The notes: a model not told the origin generated them from the letters alone. DNA of 64,000 nt from Pseudomonas migulae (GCF_024169315.1 NZ_JALJWR010000001.1:6064501-6128500); one strand, 5' to 3'; numbered from the stretch's first letter, positions 9,689 through 17,901 are shown. A program made the numbers and translations.

Positions 9689-9985
9689 TCAGATCCCCAT
9701 ATTGCCCAAGGCCTGCACGATGTTGCGCAGTGTGCCGGCGAGAGTAGGGTGCTCAATTTCGAAACGTTCTACGGCCAAATTCACATTGTCGGAGAGGCTG
9801 GAGTCCTGGGTTTTGGTTTCCAGTTCAATCTCAAGTTCGATCTGTTGCATCAGTGCATGCAGGTCTTCGCGCTCGGCTTCCGTCAGCGGCGGATTCTGTT
9901 CCAATTGCTCGCGCAGAGTATTGAGCTGTTCTTGCAGTTCGCGGGCAGGCATGGCGTTCTTCCTTTTATCGATAGGCACTGGCAT
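9689..9985 (-). CDS. DUF4404 family small protein
   Basis: A 98-residue soluble, acidic, helical protein (MPARELQEQLNTLREQLEQN...) with two predicted amphipathic helices that look coiled-coil forming, then a short C-terminal IEHPTLAGTLRNIVQALGNMGI. It matches the pattern of the uncharacterised DUF4404 family. No catalytic motif, signal or membrane segment is visible. It stands alone between a terminator and the HAD-like gene. Confidence 0.75.
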   Translation of the reverse strand: MPVPIDKRKNAMPARELQEQLNTLREQLEQNPPLTEAEREDLHALMQQIELEIELETKTQDSSLSDNVNLAVERFEIEHPTLAGTLRNIVQALGNMGI

Positions 9986-10061
9986 AGACCGTAGCAGCGC
10001 GCCAAAGGTCTATGGCTGACCTTTAGATTAATCCACTCGCGCGAAACCTGCATGATCCGGG

Positions 10062-10682
10062 TCAGGGCTTTTCACCCTTGAGGCGACGCAGGCTGATGTC
10101 GGCCAGGCAGTTGTCGAGTTCGCCCAGGTGATCGATCACTGAGTGCACGCCCAGACTGAACAGCTGCACCGTCGCCTTGCCGCGCAGGTGTTCGCGTTCC
10201 TTCTGGCTCAAGGCCTGCCATTCGCTGGGCGCCAGCCCGCAAAGCGAGCCGCAGGAGGCCAGGCCAATCGTCCACAGCCCGGCGTTCAGGCCCGACTGCA
10301 GCAGTCGCGGTTCGCCGCTGACCAGCACGCAGCCATCCAGGCGCTCGACATTCAGCGCCATCAAGGCTTCCCAGCACGCATTCGGCGCGGGCCAAGGATT
10401 GATTGTTGCGGGGTGTTGCGAAGGTTTGATCCATTCCGGTAGAGCGGCCGCCAGGGAATGGCTGAGGGCAGGGGCGAGTTCGTCGAGCCAGGCACAGGGA
10501 ATCTGCTGACGTTGCAGGCTGTGCAAACTGTCCAGGGCACCCGGCGTGACCTCGGCGTGCTCGGCAGAATGGGCGTCGTGCTGGCGCGTGCGGGCGCCGA
10601 AATCCACCAGGCATCCGCTGAGGCCGAACAGGACGGCGGTCAGGCTGGGTGCGGCGAGGGGCAAGGCTTCGGCGTGCGGCAT
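10062..10682 (-). CDS. HAD-like protein with degenerate catalytic motif
   Basis: A 206-residue protein that resembles HAD-superfamily phosphatases (phosphonoacetaldehyde hydrolase-like). The first strand reads AVLFGLSGCLVDFG, where an active enzyme would have FDLDG, so both catalytic aspartates are absent. Later segments (VLVSGEPRLLQSGLNAGLWTIGLASCGSLCG) resemble HAD motif IV surroundings (GDxxxxxxxGxxAGMxTIG) but also lack the acidic pair. It is probably a non-catalytic HAD fold; the function is unknown. Divergent from mlaA. Confidence 0.65.
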   Translation of the reverse strand: MPHAEALPLAAPSLTAVLFGLSGCLVDFGARTRQHDAHSAEHAEVTPGALDSLHSLQRQQIPCAWLDELAPALSHSLAAALPEWIKPSQHPATINPWPAPNACWEALMALNVERLDGCVLVSGEPRLLQSGLNAGLWTIGLASCGSLCGLAPSEWQALSQKEREHLRGKATVQLFSLGVHSVIDHLGELDNCLADISLRRLKGEKP

Positions 10683-10882
10683 GTCAACGTCCCTGAAATA
10701 GCGACAAGGCTATGCGTGGCCGGTGACAGTTGGATGACATTGATGTGAATCACTCACACTCAGGGCGAATCATCCGAACGCCATCACGCACGATACTGCC
10801 TAAAGCGGCTTTTCCACCTTATACTAACCAGCTTCATGCCCGGGCCAAGACGCCCGCGCCAGTACAAACCAAGGAGTTTTCT

Positions 10883-11572
10883 ATGCGCTGGAGCAATCAT
10901 CTAGCTCAGCTTTTCGTATGCGCCAGTGTGTTACTGGCTCCGTTCGTTGCCCAGGCAGCCTCGGAAGACGACCCTTGGGAAAGCATCAACCGTCCTATCT
11001 ACAAATTCAACGATGTGGTCGATACCTATGCGCTGAAGCCGTTGGCGCAGGGCTACCAGTTCGTCACCCCGCAGTTTCTCGAAGACGGCATCCACAACAT
11101 GTTCCGCAACGTCGGTGATGTCACCAACCTTGCCAACAACATCTTGCAGGCCAAACCGGCCGCGGCCGGGGTCGATACCGCGCGCCTGATCTTCAACACC
11201 ACGTTCGGCGTGCTGGGCTTCTTCGACGTGGGCACCAAAATGGGCCTGAACCGCAGCGACGAAGACTTCGGTCAGACGCTGGGCTACTGGGGTGTAGGCA
11301 GCGGCCCGTACGTGATGCTGCCGTTGCTCGGCCCAAGCACTCTGCGTGATGCTCCGGCGAAATACGTCGATGGCTACACCGGCCCATACCCGTACATTCA
11401 CGATGTGCCCGTGCGTAATTCGATCTTCGGCCTGAACATCGTCGACACCCGCGCCAGCCTGCTGTCGGCCGAGAAGCTGATCAGTGGCGACAAGTACACC
11501 TTCATCCGCAATGCGTACTTGCAGAACCGCGAATTCAAAGTGAAGGACGGTCAGGTCGAAGACGATTTCTGA
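10883..11572 (+). CDS. mlaA: MlaA/VacJ family phospholipid-trafficking protein
   Basis: A 229-residue MlaA homologue, the outer-membrane component that removes misplaced phospholipids for the Mla pathway. Family motifs DPWESINRPIYKFND, the LIFNTTFGVLGFFDVGT segment and GPYVMLPLLGPSTLRDA are intact. The start is ATG 10883, 7 bp after AAGGAG. The signal peptide ends VAQAA and contains no lipobox: the only cysteine (residue 13) is preceded by LFV, which does not fit L-A/S-G/A-C, so this looks like a signal peptidase I substrate rather than a lipoprotein. A strong terminator follows. Confidence 0.9.
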   Translation: MRWSNHLAQLFVCASVLLAPFVAQAASEDDPWESINRPIYKFNDVVDTYALKPLAQGYQFVTPQFLEDGIHNMFRNVGDVTNLANNILQAKPAAAGVDTARLIFNTTFGVLGFFDVGTKMGLNRSDEDFGQTLGYWGVGSGPYVMLPLLGPSTLRDAPAKYVDGYTGPYPYIHDVPVRNSIFGLNIVDTRASLLSAEKLISGDKYTFIRNAYLQNREFKVKDGQVEDDF

Positions 11573-11588
11573 TTTCGACCGATAAAAC

Positions 11589-11625
11589 GAAGAAGGCGGC
11601 CAGTTGGCCGCCTTCTTTGCTTTTG
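11589..11625 (+). terminator. Intrinsic terminator after mlaA
   Basis: Stem AGAAGGCGGCC (11591-11601), loop AGTT, stem GGCCGCCTTCT (11606-11616), then TTGCTTTT. Partly symmetric, so it may also serve the convergent PilZ gene. Confidence 0.85.
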
Positions 11626-11633
11626 GATCCGGG

Positions 11634-11933
11634 TTATTTCATCTTCAAGATTGTAAGGCCGAGTTTCTGACTGCCGCCGTCCTGTTCTTTGACCCACACC
11701 ACTTCGGTGTCGGCTTCGAGGCCTTTGAGCGCCGCATGATCGGAATCGATCCGCACGCTCAGGCGGTCGCCGACCTTGAACAAGCGAGGCGCCTCAACCT
11801 GCATGCCACTGCTGGAAAGGTCGATGCAGACGGCTGCAACCTCGTCCCCTTCGTGAATAAGCGCGACATCGGCATCGACCCGCATGCGGATGAAATCACG
11901 CTTTTCACTGTAGTCCCGATCGGTTTGACTCAT
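11634..11933 (-). CDS. Single-domain PilZ protein
   Basis: A 99-residue PilZ domain. The c-di-GMP signature is complete: KRDFIRMRVD (RxxxR, about residues 11-20) and DLSSSG (DxSxxG, about 59-64), followed by the beta-barrel strands ending GLTILKMK. It is a likely cytosolic c-di-GMP adaptor. It sits between mlaA and rssB in the order seen in other pseudomonads (mlaA - PilZ - rssB - rssC - tal). A 276-bp gap separates it from rssB. Confidence 0.88.
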   Translation of the reverse strand: MSQTDRDYSEKRDFIRMRVDADVALIHEGDEVAAVCIDLSSSGMQVEAPRLFKVGDRLSVRIDSDHAALKGLEADTEVVWVKEQDGGSQKLGLTILKMK

Positions 11934-12209
11934 GGGCTTCGTCCTTCCATTGAGTTACGGTTTTGTCTGTTCTTATAACTCCCGGTGATTTGACAAGTAA
12001 AGACGTCAAGCGACCATCGGCGTGAGCTTGAAACGCCCCGCGGATGGGAGTACCGTCTGCGCCTTAGAAGGGCACCTCTGGTGTGCCTGTGAGTAGGGTG
12101 AATGCCCGAAAGCGGTGCAACAGAGAGGCTAGAAAGCGAATCCAGTAGTGTGCGCGGGGTCAATTGCCCAGCCTGCTACGCCAACCTAATTCTGGCGCCG
12201 TTTGCCCAC

Positions 12210-13391
12210 ATGCCAAAAACCAGTGCCACGCTGCTGATAATCGATGATGACGAAGTAGTGCGCGCGAGCCTCGCCGCCTATTTGGAAGACAGTGGTTTCA
12301 GCGTCTTGCAGGCCAGCAATGGCCAGCAGGGTCTTCAGGTATTCGAGCAATACAAGCCCGACTTGGTCATCTGCGATCTGCGCATGCCGCAGATGGGCGG
12401 ACTCGAACTCATCCGCCAGGTCACCGAGCGGTCACCGCAAACCCCAGTTATTGTGGTGTCGGGTGCCGGCGTGATGAACGACGCGGTCGAGGCCTTGCGC
12501 CTGGGCGCGGCGGATTACCTGATCAAGCCTCTCGAAGATCTGGCCGTGCTCGAGCACTCCGTGCGCCGGGCCCTGGATCGCGCGCGCCTGCTGCTGGAAA
12601 ACCAGCGCTACCGCGAGAAGCTGGAAAAGGCCAACCGCGAGCTCGAAGCCAGCCTGAACCTGCTCCAGGAAGACCAGAACGCCGGTCGCCAGGTGCAGAT
12701 GAACATGCTGCCGGTCAGCCCCTGGACCATCGACGAGTTCCAGTTTGCTCACCAGATCATCCCGTCGCTGTACCTGTCGGGTGATTTCGTCGACTACTTT
12801 CGGGTCGACGAGCGTCGGGTAGCGTTCTACCTGGCGGACGTTTCCGGTCATGGTGCCTCTTCAGCCTTCGTCACCGTGCTGCTGAAATTCATGACCACGC
12901 GCTTGTTGTTCGAATCCAAGCGCAACGGCACATTGCCGGAATTCAAGCCTTCAGAGGTCCTTGGTCATATCAACCGGGGCCTGATCAGTTGTAAGCTGGG
13001 TAAACACGTCACAATGGTCGGTGGAGTCATCGACGAGGAGACAGGTTTGTTGACCTATAGCATCGGCGGTCATTTGCCGTTGCCTGTGTTGTACACGCCA
13101 GACAGTGTCCGTTATCTGGAAGGGCGTGGTCTGCCGGTGGGCCTCTTCAATGAAGCCACCTACGAAGACCACGTGCTGGAACTGCCGCCGACGTTCAGCC
13201 TGACGCTGATGTCTGATGGCATTCTGGACCTTTTGCCAGAACCTACACTCAAAGAAAAAGAAGCGGCTTTGCCCCAGCGGGTCAAGGCAGCGGGCGGCAC
13301 CCTGGATGGGTTGCGGCAGGTTTTTGGATTGGCCACGCTAGGGGAGATGCCGGATGATATCGCCCTGTTGGTGTTGAGCAGGAATCTTTAA
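12210..13391 (+). CDS. rssB: Fused response regulator / PP2C-type (SpoIIE) phosphatase RssB
   Basis: A 393-residue protein: receiver domain at about 1-125 (LLIIDDDEVVRASL; phospho-Asp in VICDLRMPQMGG; Lys in YLIKPLED), a coiled-coil linker at about 130-165, and a C-terminal PP2C/SpoIIE phosphatase (GDFVDYF, YLADVSGHGASSA, LMSDGILDL). ATG 12210 is preferred; an ATG at 12102 would add an unusual 36-residue leader. In Pseudomonas this protein is called RssB and is linked to control of sigma-S through the STAS protein encoded next. The metal-binding Asp residues look intact, unlike the degenerate E. coli RssB domain. Confidence 0.88.
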   Translation: MPKTSATLLIIDDDEVVRASLAAYLEDSGFSVLQASNGQQGLQVFEQYKPDLVICDLRMPQMGGLELIRQVTERSPQTPVIVVSGAGVMNDAVEALRLGAADYLIKPLEDLAVLEHSVRRALDRARLLLENQRYREKLEKANRELEASLNLLQEDQNAGRQVQMNMLPVSPWTIDEFQFAHQIIPSLYLSGDFVDYFRVDERRVAFYLADVSGHGASSAFVTVLLKFMTTRLLFESKRNGTLPEFKPSEVLGHINRGLISCKLGKHVTMVGGVIDEETGLLTYSIGGHLPLPVLYTPDSVRYLEGRGLPVGLFNEATYEDHVLELPPTFSLTLMSDGILDLLPEPTLKEKEAALPQRVKAAGGTLDGLRQVFGLATLGEMPDDIALLVLSRNL

Positions 13392-13873
13392 TGAGTACCG
13401 GTAGAATCCAGTTCGCCGAGCAGGACGGCACCTTCGTCCTGAAGTTCGTCGGTGAAGTTCGCCTGACCCTGTGTTCGGCGTTGGATGCGACTATTGAGCG
13501 GATCTTCACGGCGTTGAATTTCAACGCGATCGTGATCGACCTGACCGAAACCCGCAGCATCGACAGCACCACCCTTGGCCTGCTGGCCAAATTGTCGATC
13601 CTGTCGCGGCAAAAGGTCGGCCTGCTGCCGACCGTCGTCACCACCCACGAAGACATCACCCGTCTGCTGCAGTCCATGGGCTTCGAGCAGGTGTTCAACA
13701 TCGTTGACCGCCCGATCCCGTGCCCTGAGTGCCTGACCGACCTGCCAGACCAGGATCAGTCCGAGGAAGTGGTGCGGATCAAAGTGCTCGAAGCGCACAA
13801 GATCCTGATGGGGCTGAACGATTCGAATCGTGAAGCGTTCCATGATCTGGTGAATGCGCTGGAGCGGCATTGA
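13391..13873 (+). CDS. rssC: STAS-domain anti-sigma factor antagonist RssC
   Basis: A 160-residue protein with an N-terminal STAS domain (about 1-105). The DSTTLG motif places a phosphorylatable Ser at residue 59, equivalent to the DSS serine of SpoIIAA. A C-terminal tail of about 55 residues contains a CPEC pair. The start codon overlaps the rssB stop (TAATG), so the two are coupled. It is the probable substrate of the RssB phosphatase in a partner-switching module. The related HsbR/HsbA pair has the same architecture; gene neighbourhood favours RssB/RssC. Confidence 0.85.
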   Translation: MSTGRIQFAEQDGTFVLKFVGEVRLTLCSALDATIERIFTALNFNAIVIDLTETRSIDSTTLGLLAKLSILSRQKVGLLPTVVTTHEDITRLLQSMGFEQVFNIVDRPIPCPECLTDLPDQDQSEEVVRIKVLEAHKILMGLNDSNREAFHDLVNALERH

Positions 13874-13905
13874 TCTCAAGGTGATGTAGTCCGCGGACTG
13901 GCCTG

Positions 13906-13996
13906 TTCGCGGGCAAGCCTCGCTCCTACGGTTTTGCGTCGTTCAAATGACCACGACCCGACACATTCCCCTGTAGGAGCGAGGCTTGCCCGCGAA
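13906..13996. repeat. REP-type inverted repeat pair (class A)
   Basis: Perfect 24-bp arms at 13906-13929 and 13973-13996, identical to those at 5807-5895, with an unrelated 43-bp spacer. Located between the convergent rssC and tal genes. Confidence 0.9.
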
Positions 13997-14055
13997 AGCG
14001 CCCCGCACGACCTCCTCATCCGTCAGCGCGAAGCCAACACCAGACAAACATCCAC

Positions 14056-14090
14056 AAAAAAGGGCGAACCCAATGGGTTCGCCCTTTTGT
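14056..14090. terminator. Bidirectional intrinsic terminator at the 3' end of tal
   Basis: Stem AAAAGGGCGAACCC (14058-14071), loop AAT, and the complementary arm ending CCCTTTT. A- and T-runs on either side fit termination of tal on the minus strand and of rssC on the plus strand. Confidence 0.88.
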
Positions 14091-14107
14091 ATTGCGTCGA
14101 AACTAGA

Positions 14108-15067
14108 TCACAGCTTGGCCTGCAGCAGCGCCTCAAGCTTCTCCTGATCCCGGGCAAACTGACGAATCCCCTCAGCCAGTTTCTCGGTCGCCATCGCATC
14201 TTCGTTGGACAACCAACGGAACTGCGCTTCATTCAGGCTCAAACGCGCCTCACCGGCATGGCCCGGCGCCAATTTGCGCTCCAGCTTGCCCGTATCCGCC
14301 GCCAATTTGCGCTCCAGCTTGCCCGTATCCGCCGCCAGCTTGTCGATCAAGTCCGGGCTGATGGTCAAACGGTCGCAACCGGCCAACTGCTCGATCTGAT
14401 TCAGATTACGGAAGCTCGCGCCCATGACCACGGTCTTGTAGTCATTGGCCTTGTAGTAGTTGTAAATGCGCGTCACCGACTGCACGCCCGGATCATCCGC
14501 GCCGGTGTAGTCGTTGCCGTTGGCCTTCTTGTACCAGTCGTAGATCCGACCCACGAACGGCGAAATCAGGAACACACCTGCATCCGCACACGCCGCCGCT
14601 TGCGCGAACGAGAACAGCAGCGTCAGGTTGGTCTGGATGCCTTCTTTTTCCAGAATCTCGGCAGCGCGGATGCCTTCCCAGGTGGAAGCGATCTTGATCA
14701 GCACGCGGTCGCGGCCGATGCCGGCCTTGTCGTACAGCTCGATCAGACGGTGCGCACGCTTCAATACGGCGTCAGTGTCGAACGACAGGCGCGCATCCAC
14801 CTCAGTGGAAATACGGCCAGGAATCACCTTCAGAATTTCTTGCCCTACCGCAACGCCAAAACGGTCACTGGCCAGGCCCACATCGCCCTTGCAGTCGCTG
14901 ACGCAAGCGTTCAGCAATTCGGCATAACCAGGAATGGCCGCCGCTTTGAGCAGCAGGGAAGGGTTGGTGGTAGCGTCCACCGGTTTAACGCGAGCGATCG
15001 CTTCGAAGTCGCCGGTGTCGGCAACCACGGTGGTCATCTGTTTGAGTTGTTCCAGCTTGGAAGTCAT
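14108..15067 (-). CDS. tal: Transaldolase with an 11-residue tandem duplication
   Basis: A 319-residue transaldolase of the pentose phosphate pathway. The Schiff-base Lys is residue 125 ([12 protein letters not shown]); the [12 protein letters not shown] and TISPDLI motifs are intact. ATG 15067 ([10 protein letters not shown]) is chosen; an upstream in-frame ATG at 15124 gives a poor leader. The usual pseudomonad length is about 308; the extra 11 residues come from [11 protein letters not shown] occurring twice in tandem (243-253 and 254-264), caused by a 33-bp direct repeat. The insertion lies after the barrel strand with TISPDL, in a helical region, and keeps the frame. Confidence 0.95.
   Translation of the reverse strand: MTSKLEQLKQMTTVVADTGDFEAIARVKPVDATTNPSLLLKAAAIPGYAELLNACVSDCKGDVGLASDRFGVAVGQEILKVIPGRISTEVDARLSFDTDAVLKRAHRLIELYDKAGIGRDRVLIKIASTWEGIRAAEILEKEGIQTNLTLLFSFAQAAACADAGVFLISPFVGRIYDWYKKANGNDYTGADDPGVQSVTRIYNYYKANDYKTVVMGASFRNLNQIEQLAGCDRLTISPDLIDKLAADTGKLERKLAADTGKLERKLAPGHAGEARLSLNEAQFRWLSNEDAMATEKLAEGIRQFARDQEKLEALLQAKL
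14268..14333. repeat. 33-bp tandem direct repeat inside tal
   Basis: Two identical 33-bp units at 14268-14300 and 14301-14333 (each beginning GCCAATTTGCGCTCC), followed by 4 bases that begin a third unit. The duplication is in frame and adds 11 residues to transaldolase. Confidence 0.95.
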
Positions 15068-15275
15068 GGGCGTGCTCTGTCCTATGGGTCTAATGACATT
15101 ACCCGAGCGCTGACAGCCACTCAAGGGTGTGTGTACGTATCGAGGGCCTCAGCGGCAACAACCTGAAAACGGCTGTTTGAATGGCGGGGCGCAGTATCGA
15201 TAAATACGATGCCAAATCAGACCACAGGTTCAACCCAGGCGACCGTTAACGCCCAGAAGGTCCACAGTCATGACT

Positions 15276-15587
15276 TCAGTTCGCCAATACGTCTCGGAAA
15301 ACGTCAGGGCGAATAGCTGCGATATGAAGGAGCGATCGTGCAGCCCCAGAAGGGGACCGTCGTCCTTGTTCCCACTCCTGCAGAGTGCGTACGGAAACGC
15401 CCAGCAGCTCCGCAAACTTCGGTTGTGATAGACCGGTTTTGCTTCGGGCCTCTGCAGCCTCGGTTACTTCAACTTTGTGAACGTCGCCGTGTAGGCCGGC
15501 TTTGACTTCAAGAATCGACGCCAACAGTTCTTCGCCAATATTGCGTTTGGCATCCCGTTCCATCAGTTCTTTTTCAGTTAGGGGCAT
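15276..15587 (-). CDS. Antitoxin with HTH domain, HigA/NadS family
   Basis: A 103-residue protein. The C-terminal half is an XRE-type helix-turn-helix (TGLSQPKFAELLGVSVRTLQEWEQG, about residues 50-75) followed by RRSPSGAARSLLHIAA, a pattern typical of NadS/HigA-like antitoxins. The N-terminal 45 residues are charged and probably contact the toxin. It overlaps the upstream toxin gene by 14 bp, toxin first, which is the HigBA order. It should autorepress the operon through the palindrome at 15906-15920. Confidence 0.85.
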   Translation of the reverse strand: MPLTEKELMERDAKRNIGEELLASILEVKAGLHGDVHKVEVTEAAEARSKTGLSQPKFAELLGVSVRTLQEWEQGRRSPSGAARSLLHIAAIRPDVFRDVLAN

Positions 15588-15906
15588 GATTCAGCTCCTT
15601 TGCGATTTTGCGCAGTATATGCGCGGGGATGTTCTCTGTGGCGCCTTTGCCGTAGATCAGCAATGTGACCAAGGCGCCGCTGGCAAGTTGCGCGATGTAG
15701 ATAATTCTAACCGCGCCACTTTTACCGCGACCATCCATGCTCCAACGCACTTTTCGGCATCCCTCCGAGCCCGGGATCACTGCGCCTGCGTCCGGATTGT
15801 TTGCCAGATAGGACATGAACGCACCGCGTTCTTCTTCAGTCCAGTAATCCGGCCAGAGTTTTGTAAATATCTTGGATTCAATGATTGTCAGCATGGTTGC
15901 GATCAT
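15574..15906 (-). CDS. RelE/HigB-family toxin
   Basis: A 110-residue basic protein of the RelE/ParE superfamily (HigB-2-like), probably an mRNA interferase acting on the ribosome. Seen: IIESKIFTKLWPDYWTEEERGAFMSYL at the N-terminus, GCRKVRWSMDGRGKSGAVRIIYI in the core, and the C-terminal LLIYGKGATENIPAHILRKIAKEL. Start is ATG 15906 or, four codons later, ATG 15894 (MLTIIES). The later start would leave the operator palindrome upstream of the coding sequence. Co-transcribed with the HTH antitoxin. Confidence 0.85.
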   Translation of the reverse strand: MIATMLTIIESKIFTKLWPDYWTEEERGAFMSYLANNPDAGAVIPGSEGCRKVRWSMDGRGKSGAVRIIYIAQLASGALVTLLIYGKGATENIPAHILRKIAKELNHAPN

Positions 15907-15920
15907 ACGTCTTTGACGTA
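15906..15920. promoter_or_regulatory. Candidate operator of the higBA-type operon
   Basis: A perfect palindrome TACGTC-TTT-GACGTA at the 5' end of the toxin gene. Its position at the promoter/start fits autoregulation by the HTH antitoxin. Confidence 0.55.
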
Positions 15921-15952
15921 GTGGCTGACAATTGGAGGCTAATTGCCTTTTA

Positions 15953-16174
15953 TTAGATCCGGCGACGGGTTCGGCTCACAACTCCTATCGTCTTGGACCG
16001 CTTGCAGATAAGACCTTTGAGCGCATGAACCGAGCCCGTCTTGGCCAAAAATTCAACACTGCCGTCTCGCAACGTTACAAATTCGACGTGATCACCTGCG
16101 GCCAACCCGAGCGAGGTGCGAACCTGCGCCGGAATGGTAATTCGTCCTTGCGTCGTTAGCCTCGCAGTTGCCAT
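15953..16174 (-). CDS. Orphan AbrB/MazE-like (SpoVT-AbrB fold) protein, atypical C-terminus
   Basis: A 73-residue protein starting MATARLTTQGRITIPAQVRTSLGLAAGDHVEF, a clear swapped-hairpin AbrB DNA-binding domain of the PrlF/MazE antitoxin type. Homologues usually end with an acidic helix that contacts a toxin. Here the end reads KGLICKRSKTIGVVSRTRRRI, basic and short, suggesting frameshift or truncation. No partner toxin gene lies beside it; the unrelated HigB-type toxin follows 46 bp downstream on the same strand. It begins 38 bp after the dusA stop on the same strand. Confidence 0.7.
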   Translation of the reverse strand: MATARLTTQGRITIPAQVRTSLGLAAGDHVEFVTLRDGSVEFLAKTGSVHALKGLICKRSKTIGVVSRTRRRI

Positions 16175-16211
16175 CAATGACACTCCATTAACGTAGCTAG
16201 GGACTTTCCGG

Positions 16212-17207
16212 TTACCGCCCCTCCAACAACTCCGCCGCCTGATCCAGCAACACCAAAGGCTCCTTGGCCTTGTGAATATCCACCGACAACAACTGCCGAA
16301 ACTTGCGTGCCCCCGGAAACCCGGTGCCCAGCCCCAGCACATGCCGGGTGATGTGATGCATCGAGCCGCCCGCATCAATGTGCGCCGCTATGTAAGGCCG
16401 CAACTGCGCCAGCGCCTCGGCCCGGCTGATCACCGGCGCCGTGCTGCCGAACAGTTGCTGATCCACCTCGGCCATCACATAAGGATTGTGATACGCCTCA
16501 CGGCCGAGCATCACACCGTCGAACGTCTGCAAATGCTCGTGACAGGCCTCCAGCGTCTTGATCCCGCCGTTGAGAATGATCTCCAGCTCCGGAAAATCCT
16601 TCTTCAACTGCGCCGCCACGTCATACCGCAGAGGCGGAATGTCGCGATTCTCCTTCGGCGACAACCCCTCCAGAATCGCAATCCGCGCATGCACCGTAAA
16701 ACTCGTGCACCCGGCATCGCGAACCGTGCCGACGAAATCACACAACTCCTCGTAACTGTCCCGCCCATTAATCCCGATGCGATGCTTCACCGTCACCGGA
16801 ATCGACACCGCGTCACGCATCGCCTTCACACAATCCGCCACCAACTGCGGATGCCCCATCAGCACCGCGCCGATCATATTGTTCTGCACCCGATCACTCG
16901 GGCAGCCGACATTCAGGTTCACCTCGTCATAACCGTGCTCCTGCGCCATGCGCGCGCAAGCGGCCAGGTCCAGCGGGACGCTGCCGCCGAGTTGCAGGGC
17001 GAGCGGGTGTTCGGCTTCGTTGTGACGCAGGAAGCGGTCGTGATCGCCGTTGAGGAGTGCGCCGGTGGTGACCATTTCGGTGTAGAGGAGGGCGTGCTTG
17101 GAGAGCAGGCGTAGGAAATACCTGCAATGCCTGTCAGTCCAATCCATCATCGGGGCGACGGAGAAGCGGCGGGAGAGCGGGGCGGGCGTGGCGGTGATTG
17201 GGGGCAT
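16212..17207 (-). CDS. dusA: tRNA-dihydrouridine(20/20a) synthase DusA
   Basis: A 331-residue FMN enzyme that reduces U20/U20a in tRNA D-loops. Motifs: APMMDWTDRHCRYF (N-terminal FMN loop), LNVGCPSDRVQ with the catalytic Cys, KHRIGING, TVHAR and the phosphate-binding LNGGI and GVMLGREAYHNP. The C-terminal recognition domain holds the DusA-type HITRHVLGLG and PGARKFRQLLS segments. Length and motifs match DusA rather than DusB or DusC. Confidence 0.95.
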   Translation of the reverse strand: MPPITATPAPLSRRFSVAPMMDWTDRHCRYFLRLLSKHALLYTEMVTTGALLNGDHDRFLRHNEAEHPLALQLGGSVPLDLAACARMAQEHGYDEVNLNVGCPSDRVQNNMIGAVLMGHPQLVADCVKAMRDAVSIPVTVKHRIGINGRDSYEELCDFVGTVRDAGCTSFTVHARIAILEGLSPKENRDIPPLRYDVAAQLKKDFPELEIILNGGIKTLEACHEHLQTFDGVMLGREAYHNPYVMAEVDQQLFGSTAPVISRAEALAQLRPYIAAHIDAGGSMHHITRHVLGLGTGFPGARKFRQLLSVDIHKAKEPLVLLDQAAELLEGR

Positions 17208-17475
17208 TGGCGGTTCTGGAATGGGTGAGGCTGGGAGGTGGGGAGTTTATCAGGATTGGGGTTGCGGGGCTTAGGCGAGTCTTGTTGCCGTTGTTCAGGG
17301 CATCTGAACAACGGCATGAGAGGAATTCGACGATGGGGGACGAGATTGCATGGTAAAGAGAAACCGAACCCCGTCATTTCAATAACGGGGTGCTAGTCCA
17401 GAGCAGTTGAAGAGCTGGTGTAAAGTAAGGGAACAACTGAACTCTGCAGGGTGCATTTCGATCCAGAGAGTTCGT

Positions 17476-17901
17476 TTAGACGATCTTCAACCCTTCGAAA
17501 GGGTTCCAGCCTTGCGAACCTTTTACCTGTTTCAGGTAGTAGGCATAGTTGACGCTCAACCCATACATAAGTGCAAAGACGACGTTCAGGCCGCTGCCTA
17601 AGGCTTTGGGCATTTCATAGCCGAGGATTGCAAAGGTGAACGTCAGGCCGAAGGTGATGCCAACGATGATCGCTATGAGTGCCAGGTTCTTTTTCCACAG
17701 ACCGAGCACAAAAAGATAAATCGGCCCGAAGAAAATAGCGATGAAGTTTATATTGATCAGCATGCGCTTACGGGTCGGTAGTTGCTTGAGCGCCGAACTG
17801 AAGTTGGGGCTTTTGGGGCTGCCGTTCTGATTGAAAAAAGCGAAACGCTCTTTCCATTTTGGGCTGGCATTGTCGGTTTGCAATTCATCCGTGTTGCTCA
17901 T
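17476..17901 (-). CDS. DUF2628-type small membrane protein
   Basis: A 141-residue protein with a hydrophilic N-terminus (about 1-45, containing KWKERFAFF) and hydrophobic stretches near 47-66, 70-95 and 100-120 (MLININFIAIFFGPIYLFVLG; LALIAIIVGITFGLTF). The aromatic Phe/Pro/Tyr pattern FFGPIYLF is the hallmark of DUF2628 membrane proteins. Function unknown. It stands alone, with lower GC than its neighbours. Confidence 0.7.
   Translation of the reverse strand: MSNTDELQTDNASPKWKERFAFFNQNGSPKSPNFSSALKQLPTRKRMLININFIAIFFGPIYLFVLGLWKKNLALIAIIVGITFGLTFTFAILGYEMPKALGSGLNVVFALMYGLSVNYAYYLKQVKGSQGWNPFEGLKIV

Noticed and set aside
14268..14333. The transaldolase repeat as the start of a longer repeat array or CRISPR
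   Set aside because: Only two 33-bp units without spacers, in frame inside a conserved gene.
17368..17391. ACCCCGT/ACGGGGT hairpin upstream of dusA
   Set aside because: Seven base pairs with a 10-base loop and no T-run; probably chance.
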